DNA of 64,000 bases from Candidatus Woesearchaeota archaeon (GTDB lineage: Archaea > Nanobdellota > Nanobdellia > Woesearchaeales > ARS49), in assembly GCA_017609645.1 (NCBI GenBank), contig JAFCDQ010000003.1, positions 62,001 to 126,000 of the forward strand, read 5' to 3'. Of the stretch, positions 1 to 7,456 are shown one piece after another (within the stretch, counting starts at the first letter, position 1; each line of letters starts with the position of its first letter). A model generated the notes under the pieces. It ran no database searches, was not told the DNA's origin, and saw nothing but the letters and a program-made list of their open reading frames with translations. The translations under genes and the position numbers were made by a program.

Positions 1-2429
1 ACAAAGTATAAAAGACCATCATAAGCTTCCTTTGTTTTATCTTTAGCATTTTCTGCAATTGTTTTGAGCAAATTATAATGCACTTCATCTAATGTAGAAT
101 TGTCAATTCTACTTGGAAATAATCTTCGAAATTGATTAAGGGCGTAACATGCGTTACCTGTTTCTTTTTTTTCATTTTTTGCAATTGTTTTTAGCAGATC
201 AGGGTGTTTCGTAAAAAGATAAGAACGTATTCGCGCATAACCTTCAAAATCTTCTCCAGCATGTTTTTTTATGAAGTCAAATAAATCTTCATGTTTTTCA
301 TAAAAATCAAATCCATGATCTGATATTTGTTCATATACTGCCCAAACTCCTTTTTTAAATTTTTTAGCTAACGCTTTTGTTTTTTCTTTTTGTAAAATAA
401 GTTGTTTACGATGAAGTCCAGGATATTCATAAATTCGTTTAGCAGCAGTAGCTATATTGTCTTTTGCATTTTCTGCTAAAACTGTTAATAAATCTATATC
501 TTCTTTATAAGCTTTTTTTGGAATGTCATGTAACCAACTCCATCCATAACTATTAAATGCATATGAAGTTTCAAGTTTGATATTTTTTCTTATTACATCA
601 ATGAAATCTTTTTTCTTGTCAATAAATTCAACACCTACATCTAGATAACCCATTAAGTCATAAACCCAGCTAACATATTCTTTATATTCTATTGCAAATT
701 CCTTTAGTTTTTCTTTTATTTTTTTTGTTAACTTTTCTGGTTTAATTGGCAACTTTGAAAAAACTAAACCGCATCTTTCGCCGTCATTTTCGCCGCAATT
801 TTTCAGAATGGTTTCAATAAGATCAGGATGTTCTTCATATTCAAATATTTTTGGCATTATTTTAATCGGATTTTTGTTAATAAGATCAGAAACTAAAAAT
901 AAATCTTCTAATAGTTTTAATCTAGAGTCAATATTTTCATTATCTAGATGATTTGCTATTATTTTTAAACCTGTTTTTTCAAACATACTGTTGGAAGTCA
1001 AAGCATAATTGATATTCTTATATTTGCTTAAAGTATTAAGGATTCTCTGATAATTATTTTTAAGAAAATTAAAATCAATTTTTTCAGCAATTTCTATTAA
1101 TGCTTCATCCCATTCTTTAATTGAAGCTAATTTTGGCCGTCTGAGAGGTTCATAAGTCTCTTTTTCTGCTTCTTTGATTAAAGCTTTATTATCATCTTCA
1201 AATAATTTGATTATTTTTTCATATTCAGGATATGATTCATGTAAAACATTTTTTTTGACTAAATCTGTTATTTTATATAATCTGAATTTATTGAAACTGT
1301 TATCCTCTAAATAGTCTGAGATTTTCTCAAATGTTTGTTTATTTTCTTTTTTTATGTCTGTAAGATCTGCTAATTCTCTAACAGTTAATCTTTTTTTATA
1401 TTGTTTTAATATGTTTGTAAATTCATAATCATTAGCACAATTCTGTGCTTGTTCTTGTTTAACTCTTATTAAGTCTATTAATAAATCTATGTTTAATTCT
1501 TTATCATTAATTATGGAATTTATTGTTTTTGAATCATAATGTTTTATTATGTCTTCAATAAATTCTTTTGGTAATTTGTATTGTGAATTTTCTTTTATTT
1601 TTTTAATTAAATCAAAACTATATCCTTTAATCATAAAATCTGCTTTTTCTTTGTATCCTTTTTCATCTAGTTCTTTATTTAATTTTTTTAGTTCATCAAT
1701 TGAGTATTTTCTGCTGAGTTTTGCTATTTCTATGTCTTCAAAACCTAATTCTTCTAGGTTTGTTATTTCTTTTAGATATTCTGTTGGAAGGATTGTTTTG
1801 CCTAATTTATTAATAAAATATATATCTATTAATTTAATTTCTGAGTTTACTGCTTCTTTTAAATCTTTAATATCATAATTTTCAAGTAAGTCTGCAATTT
1901 GATGGTTAGGCATGTATTTTCCTACCCATTCTACGTCAAATGGATCGAATTTAGATAATGGATCTACTTTTGTTAATCCCTTTGCTTCTAAATATTCTTC
2001 ATCTGCTGTTGAGGATAATGGGTTTACTCCTTCTAGTGCATATATTCCTGGTTTAAAGAAGTGTGATAGTATTTCGTTTGAGCTTGGATTTCCAAAGTTT
2101 TTGTATAAAGCAGAGCCTCCTAAATAAGCTCCAATTAATGCGATTGTTGCCAGTGTTCCTTTTATTCCTTTTCTCAATATTTTTCTTCTTTTTTGTGTTT
2201 TTTCTGCTTGTTTTGTTTCTTGTAGTGCTTTTTCTACTTCTTTTTGTTCTTCTTCATTTAAATTGTCTCCATTTAATTTTTCTTCTAATGGAGTTCCTAT
2301 AACAGGACTATTTGCTTCTAAAAGACCTTTTTTATCTTTTTTCCAGAATTTCCACCAAGGAGATCTTTCTTCTATTTGTTCTTCTTGATCTTCTTCCCAA
2401 TCCTTTCCATTTGGTTTGTATGGTGTCAT
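1..2429 (-). CDS. Giant membrane-anchored helical-repeat protein (partial, runs off left edge)
   Basis: The frame is open from an ATG at 2429 to base 1 (about 809 residues seen, C-terminus missing). The N-terminus is acidic and tryptophan-containing (MTPYKPNGKDWEEDQEEQ), then basic (TQKRRKILRKGIKG), then one membrane segment at about residues 93-112, then a long helical region. Near the visible end, units of the type LLKTIAxNxK recur about every 35-45 residues, which suggests HEAT-like alpha-solenoid repeats. The first ~148 residues nearly match those of the gene at 2431-3816. Its ATG lies 1 bp after that gene's stop, so it is the third gene of the operon started at 5246. I do not recognise a named family. 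The function is unknown; by topology it is a large surface or periplasm-equivalent protein. Confidence 0.8.
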   Translation of the reverse strand, partial: MTPYKPNGKDWEEDQEEQIEERSPWWKFWKKDKKGLLEANSPVIGTPLEEKLNGDNLNEEEQKEVEKALQETKQAEKTQKRRKILRKGIKGTLATIALIGAYLGGSALYKNFGNPSSNEILSHFFKPGIYALEGVNPLSSTADEEYLEAKGLTKVDPLSKFDPFDVEWVGKYMPNHQIADLLENYDIKDLKEAVNSEIKLIDIYFINKLGKTILPTEYLKEITNLEELGFEDIEIAKLSRKYSIDELKKLNKELDEKGYKEKADFMIKGYSFDLIKKIKENSQYKLPKEFIEDIIKHYDSKTINSIINDKELNIDLLIDLIRVKQEQAQNCANDYEFTNILKQYKKRLTVRELADLTDIKKENKQTFEKISDYLEDNSFNKFRLYKITDLVKKNVLHESYPEYEKIIKLFEDDNKALIKEAEKETYEPLRRPKLASIKEWDEALIEIAEKIDFNFLKNNYQRILNTLSKYKNINYALTSNSMFEKTGLKIIANHLDNENIDSRLKLLEDLFLVSDLINKNPIKIMPKIFEYEEHPDLIETILKNCGENDGERCGLVFSKLPIKPEKLTKKIKEKLKEFAIEYKEYVSWVYDLMGYLDVGVEFIDKKKDFIDVIRKNIKLETSYAFNSYGWSWLHDIPKKAYKEDIDLLTVLAENAKDNIATAAKRIYEYPGLHRKQLILQKEKTKALAKKFKKGVWAVYEQISDHGFDFYEKHEDLFDFIKKHAGEDFEGYARIRSYLFTKHPDLLKTIAKNEKKETGNACYALNQFRRLFPSRIDNSTLDEVHYNLLKTIAENAKDKTKEAYDGLLYF
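1986..2429 (-). repeat. Duplicated N-terminal module, copy 1 (about 440 bp)
   Basis: This stretch is nearly identical to 3373-3816. Both encode the acidic start, the basic patch, the membrane segment and the following ~40 residues of two adjacent genes. Identity drops abruptly downstream, at the conserved EEYLE region, so only the anchor module is shared. Confidence 0.9.
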
Positions 2430-2430
2430 T

Positions 2431-3816
2431 TTATTTCTTCAAATAGTCTTTTAGTTTTTCTGGGTTTTCAGTAATTTCTCCAAAAATTTTATAAATTTTA
2501 TTTTTGTATTTTATTGTAAGTTGCTTTAGTTCTTCTTTATTTTCTATAATGTCTATTTTATTTGTTAGTTTTGCTAAATTTTCATAAGATTGATTTATTG
2601 AAAAGCCAGCGTTTTGTTTTATTATTTTTAGCAGGTCTTTATTTTGTTCTATAAAATTCAATCCTTTTTCTCTTACTAGTTTATACATTGCTGCTGTGCC
2701 ATCGTTATATTCTGTTGCTAATTGTTTTAGTGTTTCTTTATTTTCTTTGATGAATTCTTCTGTGAATTCTCTGAGTTGCCGATATGCGTTTGGTATTTCA
2801 AATTTGTTTTTTATTGGATTTGTCGCTATTATTTTTAGCAAATCTTTATGTTCTTGCAGATTTATTTTATCTGCTAGGCTTATTAATGCGCTGTAGGTCA
2901 AATAAGTTAAACCGCCGCCCGTATTTTGCGCAATTATTTTTAGCAGGTCTTTGTTTTCTTTTAAATCGATTTTTTCTGATAAGTCTGCCAGTATGGGTGT
3001 TGTAAATATGTTTGAGATCTGTAAATATTCTATTGTAAAACCCCCTCTGATTTGTTTTAGGTCTATTATAAATAAGTCTTCATATTCTTTTATGTCGATT
3101 TTCTCAGATAACTTTGCCAGTTTCAAATAAAATTCACGGCGGTTTTTTGTTACCAGTTGCATTGTCGCTTTGACAAGATCTTTATTTTCTTTAAAAAATT
3201 TGAACATTTCATTTTCTTTTGATAAATCTTTCAGAACCAAAAGATCGTAATCATCTATTTCGTCTAAATTTTGTTCTATTTTTGAAAAATCGGGATCGTT
3301 TTGCGGAGTTATTTCTTTTGTTAAAATATCGATACCCGAACTTAGCAAATCTGCTTTCTTAAATCCTTTTAACTCTAAATATTCTTCATCTGCTGTTGAG
3401 GATAAAGGGTTTACTCCTTCTAGTGCATATATTCCTGGTTTAAAAAAGTGCGATAGTATTTCGTTTGAACTTGGATTTCCAAAGTTTTTGTATAAAGCAG
3501 AGCCTCCTAAATAAGCTCCAATTAATGCGATTGTTGCCAGTGTTCCTTTTATTCCTTTTTTCAATATTTTTCTTCTTTTTTGTGTTTTTTCTGCTTTTTT
3601 TGTTTCTTGTAATGCTTTTTCTACTTCTTTTTGTTGTTCTTCACTTAAATTATCTCCATTTAGTCTTTTTTCTAATGGAGTTCCTATTACAGGACTGTTT
3701 GGTTCTAAAAGACTTTTTTTGTTTCTTTTCCAGATTTTCCACCAAGGAGATCTTTCTTCTATTTGTTCTTCTTGATCTTCTTCCCAATCCTTTCCATTTG
3801 GTTTATATGGTGTCAT
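2431..3816 (-). CDS. Membrane-anchored helical-repeat protein, paralogue of the gene at 1-2429
   Basis: 461 residues. It has an acidic N-terminus, a KRRKILKKG basic patch, one membrane segment at about 93-112, a linker with NPLSSTADEEY, then an all-helical region. That region holds repeats of about 35-45 residues with the core (E)NKDLLKIIxxN, clearest at residues ~270-430; charged helices alternate with short hydrophobic ones, as in HEAT/ARM solenoids. The start ATG overlaps the upstream peptidase stop in an ATGA junction, so the two are probably translationally coupled. I know of no family name. By inference it is a bitopic protein with a large exported binding domain, possibly a partner or substrate of the peptidase-like protein next to it. 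Confidence 0.85.
   Translation of the reverse strand: MTPYKPNGKDWEEDQEEQIEERSPWWKIWKRNKKSLLEPNSPVIGTPLEKRLNGDNLSEEQQKEVEKALQETKKAEKTQKRRKILKKGIKGTLATIALIGAYLGGSALYKNFGNPSSNEILSHFFKPGIYALEGVNPLSSTADEEYLELKGFKKADLLSSGIDILTKEITPQNDPDFSKIEQNLDEIDDYDLLVLKDLSKENEMFKFFKENKDLVKATMQLVTKNRREFYLKLAKLSEKIDIKEYEDLFIIDLKQIRGGFTIEYLQISNIFTTPILADLSEKIDLKENKDLLKIIAQNTGGGLTYLTYSALISLADKINLQEHKDLLKIIATNPIKNKFEIPNAYRQLREFTEEFIKENKETLKQLATEYNDGTAAMYKLVREKGLNFIEQNKDLLKIIKQNAGFSINQSYENLAKLTNKIDIIENKEELKQLTIKYKNKIYKIFGEITENPEKLKDYLKK
3373..3816 (-). repeat. Duplicated N-terminal module, copy 2 (about 440 bp)
   Basis: Direct repeat of 1986-2429. Synonymous and non-synonymous differences are few, including in the third-base positions of the membrane segment, so the duplication or gene conversion is recent compared with the diverged C-terminal regions. 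Confidence 0.9.
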
Positions 3817-5246
3817 TTTATTTTGCTCCTTTTGGCATAATCTCCGAAAATATCTAAAAATTTAATTTTATTTGCATCAATTTTACCGTTTTCACCAATA
3901 TCGAATTTAAAATCCATAAGATTGATTAATTTCTCTGCTCCAATCACACATCTTCCATCTGTTTTTTGAGTAAAAAACTCATAAATATTTTCTGTGCCTT
4001 TTGCAGAAGCGCATGATAAAAGCAAGATTACTCCATCTTTTGTAACTGATTCAATTTTTTTGCCGTTTTTTTCATAAGGTCTGAAATAATCTGCGATTTC
4101 ATTATCAGATCTGTCTAAATTAGCTTTTTCATCTATTGAAACATTAAATCTTGGATCATCGCAGCCTAATGCAATAAGTTTGCCGTCTCCATGTCCAAGA
4201 ATTCCTGTAAATACTTTTTCAGGAACTTTTTCTTTTGTTTCATAAAAATCAGTTTCATCATTTGCTACAACAAAGTACGTGTCGCAGGCTTTTGATATTT
4301 TGTCATGAAATTCTTTGATCATATAGGGAGTTCTAAATACTCTGTTCCAGTCTTTTTTTGCAATAACTACAACTGCATTTGGTTTTTCAGTATCTTTAAA
4401 TGGAGCAAATATTTTTTTCAAATTATCTAAAGTAACGTATTTGCTTTCAACTCCTTGGATATAGCTGTTTGTTAAACCATAATCGTGTAATTGTTTAACA
4501 TTAAAATACCCTAGTGATTCAATGCCGTCAAAAATTGGCTCTCCTTTCATTCCAGTTATATCTCCTAATTCACTGGCATATTCTTTAAATTCTTTCAAAT
4601 TTTTTTCTAAGAAAGTTTTTGCATTAAAATCTTCAGATAATAACATCCCTATTTGTCCGTCTCCTGTTTTTATTGGATTTTTTTCTAAATTCTTAATAAG
4701 ATGATATCTAATAAATAATTCTGAGCCTTGTAAATCTAAAAAACCATGAGAAATATTGCCGTCTGCTTTTTTGGAGAATAATGATTCTGTTCTGAAAATT
4801 TGTTTTCCTTTTGAATTTTTGATGTTTAAAATGCTGTTAACATATTCGGGGTAGAATTCATTAAAATTTTCTTTACTTTCAGAATTCATATTTTTTAAAT
4901 TTTCTTCTAGTCCATTCCATAGCATCTTTATTTCTGAGGCATTTGCTTTGTCTTTGAAATTATCAACAAAATCTTTTGGAATGTATTCACAAAGAGCTTG
5001 GTATTCTTTTTCAGCTTTTTCAGCAAGTTCATTTTTTCTCATTTCTGTTGCTGTAATTGCATCAGGAACTTTGATCTGTTTTTTTTGAGGAAATATTGCT
5101 CGGACCATAGGTGTGAAAGCAAGAATAGCAACTAGTCCAGAAAGTAGTCCTTTTTTAGCATAATCTTTGCCTAACTCAATAAACTTCTGGAATTTGCCTT
5201 TTTCTTCAGGTTCGATTTTGAATGCATCATAGAGTATCATTTTCAC
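3813..5246 (-). CDS. Membrane-anchored clan-CD (caspase/clostripain-like) cysteine peptidase homologue
   Basis: 477 residues. A single membrane segment (about 33-52) follows a basic N-terminus, so the bulk is probably outside the cytoplasm or tethered to the membrane. The C-terminal third has the clan-CD pattern: a hydrophobic strand ending in GHGDG (His352), then a hydrophobic strand DGVILLLSCASAKG (Cys412), then a CVIGAEKLI strand. His-Gly followed by a Cys after a beta strand is the dyad layout of caspases, clostripain, gingipain and CHAT peptidases; the exact family is not clear to me. Residues 60-290 are helical and unassigned. The start is supported by AGGTG 4 nt before the ATG and a TATA box about 35 nt upstream. 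First gene of an operon with two helical-repeat membrane proteins (ATGA overlap with the next). Confidence 0.72.
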   Translation of the reverse strand: MKMILYDAFKIEPEEKGKFQKFIELGKDYAKKGLLSGLVAILAFTPMVRAIFPQKKQIKVPDAITATEMRKNELAEKAEKEYQALCEYIPKDFVDNFKDKANASEIKMLWNGLEENLKNMNSESKENFNEFYPEYVNSILNIKNSKGKQIFRTESLFSKKADGNISHGFLDLQGSELFIRYHLIKNLEKNPIKTGDGQIGMLLSEDFNAKTFLEKNLKEFKEYASELGDITGMKGEPIFDGIESLGYFNVKQLHDYGLTNSYIQGVESKYVTLDNLKKIFAPFKDTEKPNAVVVIAKKDWNRVFRTPYMIKEFHDKISKACDTYFVVANDETDFYETKEKVPEKVFTGILGHGDGKLIALGCDDPRFNVSIDEKANLDRSDNEIADYFRPYEKNGKKIESVTKDGVILLLSCASAKGTENIYEFFTQKTDGRCVIGAEKLINLMDFKFDIGENGKIDANKIKFLDIFGDYAKRSKIK

Positions 5247-5278
5247 CTTTTACCTTGAGAAGTTAAAGAGTCAATCCT

Positions 5279-5288
5279 TTATAAACCT
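5279..5288 (-). promoter_or_regulatory. TATA box for the peptidase operon
   Basis: On the minus strand the sequence reads TTTATAAAGG, about 35 nt before the ATG at 5246. This predicts a transcript start near 5257 and a leader of about 11 nt that carries the AGGTG ribosome-binding site. Confidence 0.6.
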
Positions 5289-5302
5289 TTCGTTTATTTT
5301 AC

Positions 5303-5317
5303 TACCCTCGAGGGGTA
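5303..5317. promoter_or_regulatory. Palindrome between divergent promoters
   Basis: TACCCTCGAGGGGTA is a near-perfect inverted repeat (10-bp perfect core CCCTCGAGGG) and strikingly GC-rich for this AT-rich genome. It lies midway between the TATA box of the peptidase operon and that of the RsmE gene. It could be an operator or a hairpin; no direct evidence of function. Confidence 0.45.
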
Positions 5318-5336
5318 CAATATTAAGAAGAATCCT

Positions 5337-5345
5337 TTTTAAATA
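5337..5345 (+). promoter_or_regulatory. TATA box for the RsmE-like gene
   Basis: TTTTAAATA is centred about 26 nt before the ATG at 5366, the archaeal spacing for a leaderless transcript. No Shine-Dalgarno sequence precedes the ATG. Confidence 0.55.
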
Positions 5346-5365
5346 AGCTTTATTTACCAATATTC

Positions 5366-6034
5366 ATGTCACGTATTTCAAGACTCTACTACACAAAGCC
5401 TCTAAAAAAGATGATTGAGCTTAGTCAAGATGAAACTAGGCATCTTAAAGCATTAAGGCTTCGTGGAGGAGATTTTGTTGAGTTGTTTAATGGCAAAGGC
5501 CGTGTTTCTAATGGTGAGATTGAATCTTTTGGCAAGAACGCTAAGATTAGAATCATTAAAACTCATTTTGTTGCTGAAATGTCTCCTGAACTTATTTTAT
5601 GGACTGCAATTCCTAAAGGAGACCGTGCTGATTGGCTTGTTGAAAAAGCTACCGAACTTGGTGTAACTAAAATCATCCCTATAATTTTCAGATATTCTGT
5701 TACTAAGCCTAAGAAAAATAAACTAGACCGTTGGAAAAGATTATCAATTGCTGCTTCTGCTCAAAGTAAAAGAGCTTATCTGCCTGAAATAGCAAATCCT
5801 ATGAAATTCAGTAATGCTTTAAAGACAGTCAAGGATGAACAGTTAATTGTTTGTCATCACGAAGGCAAGCCTATTAATAAAATTAGACTAAAAAAGAAAA
5901 TAATTCTTATCATAGGCCCAGAAGGCGGTTTTTATGATGGTGAATTAAACATTAAAGAGAAACTAAAACTCAGCAATAATATTCTTAGAACAGAAACAGC
6001 TGCTGTAATGGCTGTTGGTTTGTTAAGAAGTTAA
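5366..6034 (+). CDS. rsmE: RsmE-family rRNA (uridine-N3) methyltransferase
   Basis: 222 residues, close to the family's usual 230-250. The N-terminal PUA-like part contains HLKALRLRGGDFVELFNGKG. The C-terminal SPOUT domain has the family hallmarks LIIGPEGGFYDGE and ILRTETAAV, which form the knotted S-adenosylmethionine pocket, plus AIPKGDRADWLVEKATELGV in the middle. Bacterial RsmE makes m3U1498 in 16S rRNA; the archaeal target is not established by the sequence. Leaderless start. Monocistronic and divergent from the peptidase operon; it converges on the DUF4304-like gene, leaving 12 bp. Confidence 0.93.
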   Translation: MSRISRLYYTKPLKKMIELSQDETRHLKALRLRGGDFVELFNGKGRVSNGEIESFGKNAKIRIIKTHFVAEMSPELILWTAIPKGDRADWLVEKATELGVTKIIPIIFRYSVTKPKKNKLDRWKRLSIAASAQSKRAYLPEIANPMKFSNALKTVKDEQLIVCHHEGKPINKIRLKKKIILIIGPEGGFYDGELNIKEKLKLSNNILRTETAAVMAVGLLRS

Positions 6035-6046
6035 GTGGTATAATTC

Positions 6047-6658
6047 TTACTTATATTTATCCAGAAAAGTTTTAACTTCATTTAAAAGTTGAGCTGTGAT
6101 TTGTGCTTTTAATTTTTTTAAGTCTGTATCTTGAGTAATTTCAAACCAATCTCGTGAAATTCTTTCTCTAAAAAGATCAACATCTGGACCTTCAATACTT
6201 ATTTCAAAGGTAAAGTCAACCTCATAATAATCGCAGAATTGACTGGTAACAACAAATAATTTCTTAGTATATTTTTCTTCTTTCTTTACAAATGATCTTG
6301 CTTTCTTTTTATATCCCCAACTTTTTAAAATAGGATGAATAACTTCTTTTATTATTTGGTCACGAACTATTCTTTGGTCAATAATTTTTCTTAGATTTTC
6401 AAAAATAAGTTCTGTGCTTTTCTTGCATTTTTCAGAATTATCAAGATTTTTTTTAATGTTAGTGATTTCTTTGGCAATCAAACCATGAAGAGCTTTAAGA
6501 AATTCAATGTCAAACTCTTTACCAGAACTAAGCTCTTCTTTATTTTCCTTTTCTAATTTAACTAACCATTTAATAATTTTTTTCTTGTCATTTGCATTAA
6601 AAGCATCTAATAATTTAACGCAATAATCCAGCATCCTTTCAATAATTTTTATACTCAT
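6047..6658 (-). CDS. DUF4304-like protein
   Basis: 203 residues, no membrane segment. The N-terminal half is helical and lysine/glutamate-rich. From about residue 110 the sequence VIHPILKSWGYKKKARSFVK followed by a beta-rich stretch (FVVTSQFCDYYEVDFTFEISI) resembles DUF4304, a domain often found near phage-defence or immunity genes. The function is unknown; the match is from pattern memory only. It has its own AT-rich promoter (TTTATTAAAG about 26 nt upstream), and is separate from the toxin-antitoxin pair that follows on the same strand. Confidence 0.75.
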   Translation of the reverse strand: MSIKIIERMLDYCVKLLDAFNANDKKKIIKWLVKLEKENKEELSSGKEFDIEFLKALHGLIAKEITNIKKNLDNSEKCKKSTELIFENLRKIIDQRIVRDQIIKEVIHPILKSWGYKKKARSFVKKEEKYTKKLFVVTSQFCDYYEVDFTFEISIEGPDVDLFRERISRDWFEITQDTDLKKLKAQITAQLLNEVKTFLDKYK

Positions 6659-6715
6659 AATCTAATAATAAATATTTATCTTTAATAAAGATTGTCATAT
6701 TTTTAGAAATTATCT

Positions 6716-7027
6716 CTATGTAGTCGGTATTATCCGTATACCTTCTTTATCTTTCATCATTAATCCATGTTTTCCTTCTTTGATTTTTAGTTCTTCAACA
6801 ATATCACTAGGAATTCTTACAGCAAGACTATTTCCCCATTTTGCAAACGTTACCTCTTTTGCTTTTCTTAATTTTCTATACTTGCCTGCCAAGACTTTCA
6901 ATTGTTTCATAGTCAAGATTTCTTCATTGCATTTAGAGCATTGTAAATATTCATATTCAATATTGTCTTCTTTAAAACAATCTTTCTTTTTTTTCATAAT
7001 TCCTTTTCGACAAATTGGGCATTTCAT
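6716..7027 (-). CDS. Antitoxin: MqsA/YgiT-type zinc finger fused to AbrB/MazE-type DNA-binding domain
   Basis: 103 residues from ATG 7027. The N-terminus carries two CxxC pairs (CPICRKG and CSKCNEE), typical of YgiT/MqsA zinc fingers. The C-terminus has VTFAKWGNSLAVRIPSDIVEEL, an AbrB/SpoVT swapped-hairpin motif as in MazE. I chose the ATG at 7027 rather than an in-frame TTG at 7045 because AGAGGA lies 7 nt upstream of it. It follows the toxin stop by 1 bp (TAATATG), so the pair is coupled. By family it would neutralise the DUF4258 toxin and repress the operon. Confidence 0.85.
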   Translation of the reverse strand: MKCPICRKGIMKKKKDCFKEDNIEYEYLQCSKCNEEILTMKQLKVLAGKYRKLRKAKEVTFAKWGNSLAVRIPSDIVEELKIKEGKHGLMMKDKEGIRIIPTT

Positions 7028-7028
7028 A

Positions 7029-7310
7029 TTAATTTCCTCTTTCAATTGTTTTTATGATGATTGCATGGCCAAGATCTTCTCCAATGCATATTATTGAATC
7101 TTTGCCTGTTTTCTTGATGAATTTTATTCCATTTTTTGCAAATTTTTTCATTTTCCCTGTTTTAATCACGTCATAAACTTTATCTGGAAATGATATGTTT
7201 CTTTCCTTTGCCCTCTTAATTGCATGGTGTTTGATAATTACTGGTTTATTTCCAAAATATAATGATATACATAGATATACAAGTATATAAATCTTTTGAA
7301 TAATTTTCAT
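7029..7310 (-). CDS. DUF4258 toxin-like protein
   Basis: About 93 residues from ATG 7310 (a TTG at 7340 is the longer alternative). The core HHAIKRAKERNIS, then DVIKTGKMKKF and a strand-rich end with DSIICIGEDLGHAIIIKTIE fit DUF4258, a small RelE/BrnT-like RNase fold common in archaeal toxin-antitoxin pairs. The N-terminus (MKIIQKIYILVYLCISLYF) is unusually hydrophobic for a toxin; a TATA-like TTATATA sits inside it, so the real start could be shorter. Toxin precedes antitoxin, the reverse of the classical order. Confidence 0.7.
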   Translation of the reverse strand: MKIIQKIYILVYLCISLYFGNKPVIIKHHAIKRAKERNISFPDKVYDVIKTGKMKKFAKNGIKFIKKTGKDSIICIGEDLGHAIIIKTIERGN

Positions 7311-7456
7311 AATCAGATTCTTGATTTTGAGTTTTATCAATTATTTGTTATTTTATTGTAAAATCTTTCAAGAAAATTGAAGATTTTTAGTATTAATTTA
7401 GAAATTTGTGTTTATTTTTGCTTTTTATTGAAATATTTTCAAATTATTAAAAATAA

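Noticed and set aside
1549-3857. Several plus-strand ORFs rich in Phe, Leu and Ser over the giant-protein genes
   Set aside because: They are antisense to Lys/Glu/Asn-rich genes; the T-rich complement automatically gives hydrophobic open frames. The same holds for plus-strand ORFs over 21588-22775 and 13480-16305.
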